Shown one piece after another: positions 8,328 through 17,523 of a stretch of DNA of 49,817 bases. Within the stretch, counting starts at the first letter, position 1. Every line of letters starts with the position of its first letter. The stretch comes from an uncultured Clostridium sp. (lineage in GTDB: Bacteria > Bacillota > Clostridia > Clostridiales > Clostridiaceae). The notes under the pieces were generated by a model. That model had not been told where the DNA came from. It did no database searches and worked only from the letters and a program-made list of their open reading frames with translations. The stretch is taken from contig UQQU01000015.1 of the NCBI GenBank assembly GCA_900543325.1, positions 1 to 49,817 on the forward strand. Direction: 5' to 3'. A program made the translations under genes and the position numbers.

Positions 8328-8337
8328 GACAAAAATA

Positions 8338-8366
8338 TTGACAATATCCGTAACTGAGAATAGAAT
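8338..8366 (+). promoter_or_regulatory. Sigma-A-type promoter for potBCAD-ade
   Basis: TTGACA (8338-8343), a 17-base spacer and TAGAAT (8361-8366). The -35 is perfect and the -10 matches at five of six positions. The start codon of potB lies 68 bases downstream. Confidence 0.75.
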
Positions 8367-8433
8367 AAAAGTGAAATATGAAGAATAAAGTTAAATTAAG
8401 TCGAACATAAATTATTTAAGATGGAGGAAAAGT

Positions 8434-9264
8434 ATGAAAAGAAAAGGACGTTATTTACTATTTATTCCCTGTATAGTATTGGTAGCTTATTTTATGATAG
8501 TTCCATTAGTAGAGATAATAATTCCTACCTTTACAAACACAAAAGATGGGATGTTTAGTGCATATAAGGAATTTTTTACAGACTCATATATGATGTCTAT
8601 ATTTTTGAGAACAATCAAAATATCAGTAATATCATCAGTAATCTGTATGATTATAGGGGTGCCAGTATCTTACTATATATCAAGGGTATCTAAAAAAATA
8701 AGAGGATTATTTATTGCATTAACAGTGTTTCCTATATTAACAAATTCAGTTGTGCGTTCATTTGCTTGGATGAGTATATTAGGAAAAAATGGAATAATAA
8801 ATAATTTACTTATGAAATTAAATATAATAAATGAACCATTATCTCTTTTATACACAGAAGGAGCAATTATAGTTGGTACTGTATATATATTCTTACCTTT
8901 AATGATTATTTCATTAGTAGGTGTTATGGAAAATATAGATAATGATTTATTAGAGGCAGCAGAAAGCCTAGGAGCAAATAGATTAAAGTCATTCTTTAAG
9001 GTTGTGTTTCCTTTAAGTTTACCAGGATTAATAGTTGGAACGGTTTTAGTATTTACAGGTTCTTTAACTGCATACACAACTCCACAATTATTAGGAGGAA
9101 ATAAAAATACAGTTTTAGCAACATTAATATATCAAAAAACTATGACATTAGGAGATTGGCAAGGTGCTGCAGTAGTAGCAACTATAATGATTATAGTAAC
9201 TTTAATAGTGATAAAAGGAATCAATTTCCTAGCATCAAGATTAGATAAGAGAGGTGTTTCATAA
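8434..9264 (+). CDS. potB: Spermidine/putrescine-type ABC permease PotB
   Basis: Inner-membrane half of an ABC importer for polyamines or similar small cations. Its 276 residues contain six hydrophobic segments. The cytoplasmic EAA loop that docks onto the ATPase is EAAESLGANRLKSFFKVVFP (about residues 173-192). Length and motifs are normal for PotB. The start is preceded by ATGGAGGAAAAGT. The gene order potB-potC-potA-potD puts the ATPase third, unlike the common potABCD order. It is first in an operon that appears to run into the purine deaminase gene at 12206. Confidence 0.87.
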   Translation: MKRKGRYLLFIPCIVLVAYFMIVPLVEIIIPTFTNTKDGMFSAYKEFFTDSYMMSIFLRTIKISVISSVICMIIGVPVSYYISRVSKKIRGLFIALTVFPILTNSVVRSFAWMSILGKNGIINNLLMKLNIINEPLSLLYTEGAIIVGTVYIFLPLMIISLVGVMENIDNDLLEAAESLGANRLKSFFKVVFPLSLPGLIVGTVLVFTGSLTAYTTPQLLGGNKNTVLATLIYQKTMTLGDWQGAAVVATIMIIVTLIVIKGINFLASRLDKRGVS

Positions 9265-9265
9265 G

Positions 9266-10048
9266 ATGAAAAAAAATAAAGTTTTAACAGTGTTTGTTAT
9301 ATTGACATATATATTCTTATTTGCACCATTAGTTATTATTGCAATGACAAGTATAGGAACAGAAAATTATATAGCATTTCCACCAAAAGGATTTTCTTTA
9401 AAGTGGTTTATTACAGTTTTTGAATCACAATCATTTATAAGGAGTATGGGGACAAGCTTTATAATATCTGGAATAGCTACATTAGCAGCATTAATAATAG
9501 GTATGCCAGCAGCCTATGGATTAAGTAGATTTAACTTTAAAGGAAAAGCTCTTGTTAAAAGTTTCTTCTTTTCACCATTAATAGTACCTGGAATAGTAGT
9601 AGGTTTTTCGCTTTTCCAATTCTTATTAGTAAAATTAAGTCTTTCAGTATATATGAGTTTATTTATTGGACATACAGTAGTAATTATTCCTTACATTATA
9701 AGAGTTGTAGGATCGAGTTTAGAAGGGTTTGATTATTCTATAGAAGAAGCAGCTATGAGTTTAGGATGTAAAAAGTCATTAACATTCTTTAAGGTAGTAT
9801 TACCTAACATAACATCAGGTGTAATGGCAGCTTTTATGTTAGCATTTATAAATTCATTTAATAATGTTCCAGTATCTATGTTCTTAACTGGACCAGGGGT
9901 AAGTACATTACCTATAACAATGATGAATTATGTTGAATATAATTATGACCCAACAGTATCAGCATTGTCAGTAATATTAATGATATTAACTATTGGAATT
10001 ATGTACATATTAGAAAAAACATTAGGTCTTAATAATTTTGCAGGATAA
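9266..10048 (+). CDS. potC: Spermidine/putrescine-type ABC permease PotC
   Basis: Second permease subunit, 260 residues, six hydrophobic segments, with EAA loop EEAAMSLGCKKSLTFFKVVL. I choose ATG 9266, one base after the potB stop, because AAGAGAGG lies 11 bases upstream. A GTG at 9254 would overlap that ribosome site. The adjoining stop and start imply translational coupling with potB. Confidence 0.87.
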   Translation: MKKNKVLTVFVILTYIFLFAPLVIIAMTSIGTENYIAFPPKGFSLKWFITVFESQSFIRSMGTSFIISGIATLAALIIGMPAAYGLSRFNFKGKALVKSFFFSPLIVPGIVVGFSLFQFLLVKLSLSVYMSLFIGHTVVIIPYIIRVVGSSLEGFDYSIEEAAMSLGCKKSLTFFKVVLPNITSGVMAAFMLAFINSFNNVPVSMFLTGPGVSTLPITMMNYVEYNYDPTVSALSVILMILTIGIMYILEKTLGLNNFAG

Positions 10049-10084
10049 AGTTAGAACTAAATAATTAGTTGGAGGACAATAAAG

Positions 10085-11116
10085 ATGGATTTAATAAATT
10101 TACAAAATATAAATGTTTCATATGATAAGAAAAATAACATATTAGAAAATTTAAATTTAAAGGTTAAAAAAGGAGAGTTAGTTTCTCTACTTGGACCAAG
10201 TGGTTGTGGAAAAACTACTACTTTAAGAGTTGTAGCAGGGTTTATAGAGCCAACAGCAGGTAAATTTTTATTAGGTGATAAAGATTATACAAAAATACCT
10301 GTACATAATAGAAATTTTGGATTAGTGTTTCAAAGTTATGCCTTATTCCCGCACTTAACTGTAGAAGAAAATGTGGCCTTTGGATTAAAGATGAAAAAGA
10401 TGCCTAAAGAAGAGATAAAAACAAAAGTAGCAGAAATATTAGAAACGGTTGATATGAGTCATTTAGCTAAGAGATATCCTAAGGAGTTATCTGGTGGACA
10501 AAGACAAAGAGTAGCTATAGCAAGAGCTTTAGTTATTGAACCAAGCCTTTTACTTTTAGATGAGCCATTAAGTAATCTTGATGCTAAATTAAGATTAAAA
10601 ATGAGAGTTGAAATAAGAAAGCTTCAACAAAAACTAGGAATAACAACATTATTTGTTACTCACGATCAAGAAGAATGTTTTTCAATTTCTGATAGAGTAG
10701 CAGTACTTAATAAAGGAGTAATAGAGCAATTTGATACTCCAGAAAATATATACTCAAATCCAGCAACAGAGTTTGTTGCAAGATTTGTAGGATTTGAAAA
10801 TTTCTTTGAATTAAATAAGATATCTGAAGATACTTATGAAAATGAAGGTGGAATTAAATTAAAGGTTACAAGAGCAAAGGAAAATTCTAAGGCAAAAGGA
10901 ACTATAAGACCAGATGATATAAGGATAGTTGAAGATGATTTGGAAAATACAGTAGAAGGTACTATAGAGATAAGAACTTTCTTAGGGAAAGCTTATCAAT
11001 ATGATGTGAAAACAGCTATGGGTAACATTATTGTAAATAGTGAAAATAATGTTGTATATGAAAAAGGTGAGAAAATAAAACTTCAATTACCATCAAATAA
11101 AATTGTAATATTATAA
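10085..11116 (+). CDS. potA: Spermidine/putrescine-type ABC ATPase PotA
   Basis: ATPase of the importer, 343 residues. Walker A is GPSGCGKTT (about residue 37), the Q-loop follows in VFQSYALFPHLTV, the signature is LSGGQRQR, Walker B is LLLLDEP and the switch His lies in VTHDQEE. About 100 C-terminal residues form the TOBE regulatory domain usual for PotA/MalK-type ATPases. The start follows TTGGAGGACAATAAAG. It lies 36 bases after potC in the same operon. Confidence 0.9.
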   Translation: MDLINLQNINVSYDKKNNILENLNLKVKKGELVSLLGPSGCGKTTTLRVVAGFIEPTAGKFLLGDKDYTKIPVHNRNFGLVFQSYALFPHLTVEENVAFGLKMKKMPKEEIKTKVAEILETVDMSHLAKRYPKELSGGQRQRVAIARALVIEPSLLLLDEPLSNLDAKLRLKMRVEIRKLQQKLGITTLFVTHDQEECFSISDRVAVLNKGVIEQFDTPENIYSNPATEFVARFVGFENFFELNKISEDTYENEGGIKLKVTRAKENSKAKGTIRPDDIRIVEDDLENTVEGTIEIRTFLGKAYQYDVKTAMGNIIVNSENNVVYEKGEKIKLQLPSNKIVIL

Positions 11117-11142
11117 AAATATTTATATTAAGGAGTTTACTT

Positions 11143-12189
11143 ATGAAAAAGAGAATTTTATCAGTATTATTAGCAGGAGTTCTATCTGCAACAGCATTAG
11201 TGGGATGTGGAAGTGCAGAAGGAGAATCATCAAATAAAAAACTTGTAATCTCAACTTGGGGATTAAATGAAGATGTTTTAAAAGAGACAGTATTTGAACC
11301 TTTTGAAGAAGAATATGGAGTAGAAATTGTTTTAGAAGTAGGAAATAACTCTGAGAGATTAACTAAAATGAAAAACAATCCAAACTCTCAAATAGATATA
11401 ACTTATTTAGCAGAATCTTTTGCAGAACAAGGAATAGAGGCTGGAATATTTGAAGAGTTAGATTATTCAAAGATTCCTAATGCTGAAAAGCTTAATAGTA
11501 AAGCGCAAACTACTGTAGAAAGAGGATTTGGTCCAGCTTATACATTAAATAGTATTGGAATAGTTGTAGATCCATCTGCAGGAATAGAGATTAATTCATG
11601 GGAAGATTTATGGAAGCCTGAATTAGCTAATAAAATAGCTATTCCAGATATAACAACTACTAATGGACCTGCAATAGTTGAAATAGCAGCAGAAAAAGCT
11701 GGTGTTGATGTACAAACAGATAATGGAGAAGCTGCATTTAAAGAATTAGAAGCTTTGAAACCTAATATTGTTAAAACTTATAGCAAGTCTTCAGATTTAG
11801 CAAATATGTTTGCAAGTGGTGAAATAGTGGCAGCAATAGCAGCAGATTTCGCTTATGGAAATATTGCAAAAGCAAAACCAGAAGTAACTTATGTAGTGCC
11901 AGAATCAGGAACTTACTTAAACTTTAATACAATTAATATAAACAAAAATTCAAAAAACAAAGAGTTAGCTTATGAATTTATTAACTATGCATTAAGTGAA
12001 GAAGTTCAAGAAAGAACTGCTAAGGCTTTAAGTGAATCACCAGTTAATACTGACGTTGAGTTAACAGAGGAAGAAGCTACAAATTTAACATATGGTTCAG
12101 TAGTTGATAATGCTAAAATAATTGATTTTAAATTTGTTAATACATTAATGGATGAATGGGTTAATACTTGGAACAGAATAATGAACTAG
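11143..12189 (+). CDS. potD: Spermidine/putrescine-type substrate-binding lipoprotein PotD
   Basis: Extracellular solute-binding protein, 348 residues. A lipoprotein signal with lipobox ALVGC puts the lipidated Cys at position 22. The mature part begins LVISTWGLNEDVLKETVFEPF, as in PotD/PotF-type proteins, with the usual two-lobe length. Ligand preference cannot be read from the sequence; the adenine deaminase that follows within 20 bases raises the possibility of a ligand other than a polyamine. The start follows AAGGAGTTTACTT. Confidence 0.85.
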   Translation: MKKRILSVLLAGVLSATALVGCGSAEGESSNKKLVISTWGLNEDVLKETVFEPFEEEYGVEIVLEVGNNSERLTKMKNNPNSQIDITYLAESFAEQGIEAGIFEELDYSKIPNAEKLNSKAQTTVERGFGPAYTLNSIGIVVDPSAGIEINSWEDLWKPELANKIAIPDITTTNGPAIVEIAAEKAGVDVQTDNGEAAFKELEALKPNIVKTYSKSSDLANMFASGEIVAAIAADFAYGNIAKAKPEVTYVVPESGTYLNFNTININKNSKNKELAYEFINYALSEEVQERTAKALSESPVNTDVELTEEEATNLTYGSVVDNAKIIDFKFVNTLMDEWVNTWNRIMN

Positions 12190-12205
12190 TATTATGGGTA
12201 TAAAA

Positions 12206-13918
12206 ATGGAAGTACAATTAATTATTAAAAACTTAAAAGTATATAACAGTTATTTTAAAAAGTTTATACAAGGTGACGTTGTAATAAATGATGAGAAATT
12301 TATTCATATAGGAAATAATTATGAGGATAGATTAAGCTCTAAAAATATTATAGACGGAAATAATAAGTACATGATTCCAGGATTAATAGATATACACATG
12401 CATATAGAAAGCTCAATGACAATACCAAGTGAGTTTTCTAAAGCAGCAATAAAACAGGGGGTCACTACAGTTGTAGCTGACCCTCATGAAATTGCAAATG
12501 TTTTTGGGATTGAAGGAATAAAGGAATTTATTAAGTCTAAAGAAAAGCTTGATATTTTTTATGGTATACCAAGTTCTGTACCTTCAACTAGTAATCATTT
12601 AGAGACTACTGGGGGAGAAATAACTGTTAATGAAGTAAAAGAATTATTATCTTATGAAAATATACTTTGTCTTGGGGAAGTAATGAACTTTAAAGACTTA
12701 ATAGAAGATGAGAATTCAGCTATAAATAATATTATTAATGTTAGTAAAGATAAGAAAATTCCATTAGAAGGACATTGTCCTAAAATAGATGGAGTTGACT
12801 TATCATTTTATATTTACAGAGGTGTTGATGGAGATCATACACAACAGTCAGTAGCCTCTCTTGAAGAAAAAATCAAAAATGGCATGTTTATTGAAATGCA
12901 ACATAAATCAATGACTACAGAAAATATTAAATTTTTAGTAGAAAATAATTTATATGAACATTTTGCTTTAGCTACAGATGATGTTATGGCTGATAAATTA
13001 ACTAAAGGACACCTTAATGAATTAGTAAAAGAAGCTGTAAATTTAGGTATGTCTATAGAAAATGCAATATATGTAGCTACTTATACTCCGGCTAAAAGAA
13101 TGAGGCTTTTTGATAGAGGAACAATAGCTCCAGGAAAAATAGCAGATTTTATTTTACTTGATGATATAAAAAACTTTGATATTTATGAAGTGTATAAAAA
13201 TGGAGAAGTTGTATTTAATAGATTTAACGGCTTAAAAGAAAAGTATTTTATGAAAAAAAGTAATTTTCATAAGAAGTTTTATAATAGCATAAAGTTAAAT
13301 CAAATTACTAAGGAAAATTTATTAGTTAGGGTACCACAAAAATATAATAATAATAATAAAGTTACTTGTAGAACTATGAATATTATGAAGAATACTACAT
13401 TTACAGAAGAAGGGGAAGTTTCTTTGGATGTAGAAAATAACATTTTAAAATGGGAAAATAGTAACTGTGCTTTAATTGCTGTTTTTGAGAGATACGGAAA
13501 AAATAATAATGTAGCTTTTGGATTAGTACAAGGAGATATTATTAAAGAAGGAGCAGTAGCTACAACTTGGGCTCATGATAATCATAATGTTATGGTTATG
13601 GGAAGAAATGTTGAAGATATGGCTTTAGCTGTTAATAAATTAATAGACTTTAATGGAGGATATATTGTTGTAAAGGATAATAATGTATTAGCAAAATTAG
13701 AGTTACCTATAGGTGGAATAGTTAGTGATGAACCAATTGAAGTTGTAGGAGAAAAATTAGGTAAGGTTAGAAGTGCTATGAAGGAATTAGGTTATAATCA
13801 TATGAATGAAATAATGTCATTTAGCACCTTATCTTTGCCAGTAAGCCCAGCTATAAAAATTACAGATAAGGGACTTATTGATGTTAAAAAGTGTAAAGTG
13901 GTATCACTATTTAAATAA
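12206..13918 (+). CDS. ade: Adenine deaminase
   Basis: Cytoplasmic amidohydrolase converting adenine to hypoxanthine plus ammonia in purine salvage. Visible are the metal-binding HxH in GLIDIHMHIESSM, the downstream VADPHEIANVFG, the DGDHTQQS segment and LATDDVMADKL, all typical of the bacterial Ade family, plus the family's C-terminal domain (SDEPIEVVGEKLGKVRSAM). The length of about 570 residues is normal. Two starts are possible, ATG 12194 and ATG 12206. Neither has a strong ribosome site; MEVQLIIKNLKV from 12206 matches the family start better. It lies 16 bases after potD with no terminator between, so translation is probably coupled. Confidence 0.9.
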   Translation: MEVQLIIKNLKVYNSYFKKFIQGDVVINDEKFIHIGNNYEDRLSSKNIIDGNNKYMIPGLIDIHMHIESSMTIPSEFSKAAIKQGVTTVVADPHEIANVFGIEGIKEFIKSKEKLDIFYGIPSSVPSTSNHLETTGGEITVNEVKELLSYENILCLGEVMNFKDLIEDENSAINNIINVSKDKKIPLEGHCPKIDGVDLSFYIYRGVDGDHTQQSVASLEEKIKNGMFIEMQHKSMTTENIKFLVENNLYEHFALATDDVMADKLTKGHLNELVKEAVNLGMSIENAIYVATYTPAKRMRLFDRGTIAPGKIADFILLDDIKNFDIYEVYKNGEVVFNRFNGLKEKYFMKKSNFHKKFYNSIKLNQITKENLLVRVPQKYNNNNKVTCRTMNIMKNTTFTEEGEVSLDVENNILKWENSNCALIAVFERYGKNNNVAFGLVQGDIIKEGAVATTWAHDNHNVMVMGRNVEDMALAVNKLIDFNGGYIVVKDNNVLAKLELPIGGIVSDEPIEVVGEKLGKVRSAMKELGYNHMNEIMSFSTLSLPVSPAIKITDKGLIDVKKCKVVSLFK

Positions 13919-13953
13919 GTAAAAGAGACTATGTATGTGCATAGTCTTTTACT
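13918..13953 (+). terminator. Hairpin between ade and amidohydrolase gene
   Basis: AGTAAAAG-GACTATG pairs with CATAGTC-TTTTACT around TATGTG, starting at the ade stop codon. The T-run is inside the stem, so this may be an attenuator or mRNA-processing structure more than a full stop. The next gene has its own ribosome site immediately after. Confidence 0.55.
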
Positions 13954-13972
13954 GCAGGTTGGAGGATTTAAA

Positions 13973-15307
13973 ATGAAAAAGAAAATTACTATAGTTGAAA
14001 ATACTACAGTTATTACTATGAATGAAAATAGAGATATCATAGAAAATGGAGTAGTAGTGTTTGAAGAAAACAAAATAATTTATGTTGGTGATAATAAGGG
14101 AAAAGAAAATTTTATAAATAAAGATAATTATGAAGTTGAGATTATAGATGGTGAAGAAGGAATATTAATGCCTGGAATGATAAATTGTCATACTCATGCA
14201 TCAATGATTCCCTTTAGAAGTTTAGCTGATGATTATAAAGACAGATTAAAGAGATATTTATTTCCTTTAGAGCAAAAATTAGTAGATGAAAATTTAACTT
14301 ATATTGGAGCTAAATACGCTATAGCAGAAATGCTATTAGGTGGTGTAACTACTTTTTGTGACATGTATTATTTTGAAGATGAAGTTGCTAAGGCTTCTAA
14401 AGAGCTTAATATGAGAGGAGTATTATGTGAAACAATAGTGAATTTTTCAGCTCCCGATGCTAAGGAGCCTTTTGGAGGATTAGATTATTCAAGAAAGTTT
14501 ATTGAAAAGTGGAAAAATGATAGTCTTATAATTCCTGGAATAGCACCGCATGCACCTTATACTAATAGTGATGAATCATTAAAAGAGGCTTATGAAATAA
14601 GTAAAAAATATAATGTTCCAATGACAATGCATGTTGCTGAAATGGACTATGAGTTTAAAGAGTGTATAGAAAAACATGGCATGACACCTGTTCAATATTT
14701 AAATAAGTTGGGTATACTAGACTCTAATTTTATATCAGCTCATACAGTATTAGTAAATGATGAGGATATAAAAATATTAAAAGATAAAGGGGTAGGGGTA
14801 TCTCATAATATAGGAGCTAATGCAAAAGGAGCAAAAGGGGTTGCACCTATAATTAAGATGAAAGAAGAAGGAATTAATATAGGTCTTGGTACTGATGGAC
14901 CTATGAGTGGAAATACTTTAGATGTAATTGGACAAATGGTTCAAGTAGGAAAGATTCATAAATTATTTAATAATGATAGAACAATATTACCATCAATAGA
15001 GTTAGTTGAGATGGCAACTATAGGTGGAGCAAAAGTATTAGGATTAGATAAGGAAGTAGGATCAATTGAAGTTGGAAAGAAAGCAGATTTGGCTTTAATA
15101 GAAACTAAATCTGTAAATATGCAACCGATATATGATTATTATGCAGCGATAGTTTATTCTGCAAATGCTAGTAATATTGATACCGTAATTGTTGATGGAA
15201 AGGTAGTTGTTAAAAATAAAAAATTAATAAGCGGTGACTTTACTGAAATTAGAAATAATTTATTGGGATTAAAAGATAAGATAAATAAGATTGCAAAAGA
15301 ACTATAA
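13973..15307 (+). CDS. Amidohydrolase, MTA/SAH deaminase-like
   Basis: A 444-residue metal-dependent hydrolase of the superfamily that includes 5'-methylthioadenosine/S-adenosylhomocysteine deaminase (MtaD), SsnA and atrazine-type chlorohydrolases. Metal ligands are visible in order: HTH in INCHTHASM, His in MTMHVAE, His in SAHTVL and Asp in GTDGPMSG. IAPHAPYTNSDESLKEA is the substrate-side segment. Substrate is probably an aminated purine derivative, consistent with adenine deaminase directly upstream. The start is ATG 13973 behind TTGGAGGATTT; an open frame from 13931 begins inside the preceding hairpin and is rejected. Confidence 0.82.
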   Translation: MKKKITIVENTTVITMNENRDIIENGVVVFEENKIIYVGDNKGKENFINKDNYEVEIIDGEEGILMPGMINCHTHASMIPFRSLADDYKDRLKRYLFPLEQKLVDENLTYIGAKYAIAEMLLGGVTTFCDMYYFEDEVAKASKELNMRGVLCETIVNFSAPDAKEPFGGLDYSRKFIEKWKNDSLIIPGIAPHAPYTNSDESLKEAYEISKKYNVPMTMHVAEMDYEFKECIEKHGMTPVQYLNKLGILDSNFISAHTVLVNDEDIKILKDKGVGVSHNIGANAKGAKGVAPIIKMKEEGINIGLGTDGPMSGNTLDVIGQMVQVGKIHKLFNNDRTILPSIELVEMATIGGAKVLGLDKEVGSIEVGKKADLALIETKSVNMQPIYDYYAAIVYSANASNIDTVIVDGKVVVKNKKLISGDFTEIRNNLLGLKDKINKIAKEL

Positions 15308-15337
15308 TTTTATAAAATAATTTAATAATGAAGTTAT

Positions 15338-15380
15338 AAAATGCCTATCAAGTACTATAGTGTTTTGATAGGTATTTTAA
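15338..15380 (+). terminator. Intrinsic terminator
   Basis: AAATGCCTATCAA pairs with TTGATAGGTATTT, followed by TTAATATTT. It closes the pot/ade operon. The 180 bases after it, before the next gene, are AT-rich with no feature I can support. Confidence 0.75.
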
Positions 15381-15561
15381 TATTTATAAATATAATAAAG
15401 AAGAATAAGCATAAGAGGTTATTATAGATATAATTAAAAAAAATAATAAATCCTACTATATTTATCTACTTTAAAAATTTTAAAAAAGTATTATAATTAA
15501 TATAGGTAATAATTATTATTAAATAAAAATTAAAATTAATAATAGAGATAGAGGAATTTTT

Positions 15562-16377
15562 ATGGATGAAGCAAAAGTAATTGAAATGATAAAGATAAAT
15601 CCAATTGTTATAAAAAATATAAGTAGTCCCACAGAGGAAATGAAGAAAATAGCCATAGAAAAAGATGGACTTTTATTACGATATATAAAAAATCCGACTA
15701 TAGAAATGCAAGAAATAGCTATGAAAAGTAATCCTAGAGCTATTGAGTTTATAGATAATCCTACAGAGGAAATGATGATAGAAGCTATAAAGAGTGGATG
15801 GAGTAATTTAAATTATATTAAAAATCCTACTAATAATGTAATTAAATTAGCTATAGAGCAAAGAGGATGGGCTATTAGATATGCTAAAGAACCTAGTGAA
15901 GAATTACAATTACTAGCTGTAAGAAAAGATTATGATTCAATTAAATATATTAAAGAGCCTTATGAAAGTGTTCAAGAAGAAGCTGTGAATATAAGTTATG
16001 ATGCATTAAGATATATTAACTCACCATGCTATAAGGCAGAAGTTGCAGCTATTAAAAATAATGAAGCAGCAGTAAAATTTATTAATAATTTAAACAAAGA
16101 TAAGGTATTAAGCTTTTTAAAGGTTAATATTTTAGTAATTAGATATATTACTAAGAGTATGTTAAATGAAATATCTGAAGAAGAATTAAAAGATATGTTA
16201 AGAGAAGTATTATCAAAAGATGATGTAGAAGAAAAGTATGTAAGAGATTTTTTAAACTGTAGTGTTATTGATAAAGATAGTGAAGTTATAGCTATTGATA
16301 AGATTATGTTTATTTATAAATATGGAAGCAAGAAAGCAAAAAGAATTGCTGTAGATGAAAAACTAAAGATAATGTAA
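15562..16377 (+). CDS. Repeat protein (DUF4116-like repeats)
   Basis: A 271-residue soluble protein made mainly of about seven degenerate 25-30-residue helical repeats. Each has the pattern I-x-N-P-T-E-E-M-x-x-x-A-I-x-x-x-x-x-A-I-x-Y-I, for example at residues 19-43, 44-68, 69-93 and 94-118. These resemble DUF4116-type repeats; such arrays usually form superhelical binding surfaces. The last 90 residues are more divergent, with a cluster of acidic and basic residues. The start follows AGAGATAGAGGAA. It lies 12 bases before a MoxR ATPase gene, so it is likely an adaptor or target-recognition partner of that ATPase. No enzyme motif is seen. Confidence 0.7.
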   Translation: MDEAKVIEMIKINPIVIKNISSPTEEMKKIAIEKDGLLLRYIKNPTIEMQEIAMKSNPRAIEFIDNPTEEMMIEAIKSGWSNLNYIKNPTNNVIKLAIEQRGWAIRYAKEPSEELQLLAVRKDYDSIKYIKEPYESVQEEAVNISYDALRYINSPCYKAEVAAIKNNEAAVKFINNLNKDKVLSFLKVNILVIRYITKSMLNEISEEELKDMLREVLSKDDVEEKYVRDFLNCSVIDKDSEVIAIDKIMFIYKYGSKKAKRIAVDEKLKIM

Positions 16378-16389
16378 GGGGAAGTTAAA

Positions 16390-17520
16390 ATGAATTTTAT
16401 AGATACATTAAGAAGTGTGGAATTAGTATTAGCAACTGAGGAAGTTCCTTTAGTAGTTGGTGAAAGTGGAATTGGGAAGACAGCTTTAGCAAAGAGATTA
16501 GCTAAGGAAAATAATTGGAGTTTAATAGTTATTGATGGAAATCTTCTTAAAGAAGGAGAAATAGGGGGATTACCAACAGTAGAATCATATATGTCTATGG
16601 ATTCTAATGGAAATAAGATTGAAAAGAAAACAACAATATATGCCGTTCATACAAAGCTTAGAGAAATTGATGAAGAAATAGCTAAAGGAAAAAAAGTTCT
16701 TTTATTTATAGATGAAATAAATCGTTGTGAACATACAGTACAACAAGAACTTATGAATTTAATATTAAATAGAGAAATCAATGGGTATAAGTTACATGAT
16801 GATGTAAATATATTAGCAGCAATGAATCCATCAAGTAAATACGGTTCGGATTTTGATTATCAAGTAGTTGATATGGATGCAGCTCAAGAAAATAGATTTG
16901 TATGGCTTAACATGGAAAGTGATCATAAAGCTTGGTTAAATTGGGCAATGGAAGCTGGAATTGAGCAAAAGGTAATAGAGTTTATTGGAGTTTTCCCAGA
17001 ATATCTACACAAGATAAATGAAGATGATGTAAGAGCAACACCAAGAAGTTATGAAAGAGTATCTAAAGCATTTAAAGCTTATAAAGAGAGAAAAGATTCT
17101 ATACCTAGAGCAGTCTTTTTAAATGTTATAAAAGGTAATGTTGGAAAGGTCATAGCAGAAGAATTTATAAATTTTGTTGAATCAGAACATAGTCCTTTAA
17201 TATCTTTTGATGAAGTTTTTGTAGGTGACAATTTAAGCGAAGAAGTTATAGAAAAAGTTAAAAGTGAAAGTCATACTAGACTTTATTTAAGTGCAATGAA
17301 TATTTTAAAGAGTTTAGAAGAAAACATAAAAAACAGTAATGATGAAGATGTTTATCACATCAATAGATTTATTGAATTTTTAAAGGAATACCCTGTAGAT
17401 TTAATGGTAGGAATTATGAAGGATATGAAAAGTAGTTATCCTGAAAGCTATAAAAGAGCATTAGAAAATGAAGAGTTTGTAGAAAGTTATTTTGAAGCTT
17501 ATAGTGCAATAAGGGGATAA
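16390..17520 (+). CDS. MoxR-type AAA+ ATPase
   Basis: A 376-residue AAA+ ATPase. Walker A is GESGIGKTALA (about residues 24-34), Walker B is VLLFIDEINRC followed by QQELMNLILNREI, sensor 1 lies in ILAAMNPS and an Arg-finger region in RFVWLNM. This is the MoxR/dynein-related class, members of which usually remodel or load cofactors into proteins bound by a partner with a von Willebrand A domain. The next gene supplies exactly such a partner, three bases after the stop. The start follows AAGGGGAAG. The C-terminal 120 residues are helical and without a recognised motif. Confidence 0.85.
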   Translation: MNFIDTLRSVELVLATEEVPLVVGESGIGKTALAKRLAKENNWSLIVIDGNLLKEGEIGGLPTVESYMSMDSNGNKIEKKTTIYAVHTKLREIDEEIAKGKKVLLFIDEINRCEHTVQQELMNLILNREINGYKLHDDVNILAAMNPSSKYGSDFDYQVVDMDAAQENRFVWLNMESDHKAWLNWAMEAGIEQKVIEFIGVFPEYLHKINEDDVRATPRSYERVSKAFKAYKERKDSIPRAVFLNVIKGNVGKVIAEEFINFVESEHSPLISFDEVFVGDNLSEEVIEKVKSESHTRLYLSAMNILKSLEENIKNSNDEDVYHINRFIEFLKEYPVDLMVGIMKDMKSSYPESYKRALENEEFVESYFEAYSAIRG

Positions 17521-17523
17521 TAT

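Noticed and set aside
8210..8433. Purine riboswitch before the pot/ade operon
   Set aside because: I could not find the conserved three-way-junction core or the two loop sequences; only the inverted repeat and promoter are supported.
8673..9077. A 134-codon minus-strand frame
   Set aside because: Antisense to potB; low-complexity Asn/Ile/Thr composition typical of the reverse of AT-rich membrane genes.
13931..13972. N-terminal extension of the second amidohydrolase
   Set aside because: It starts inside the hairpin after ade; GGAGG directly before ATG 13973 decides the start.
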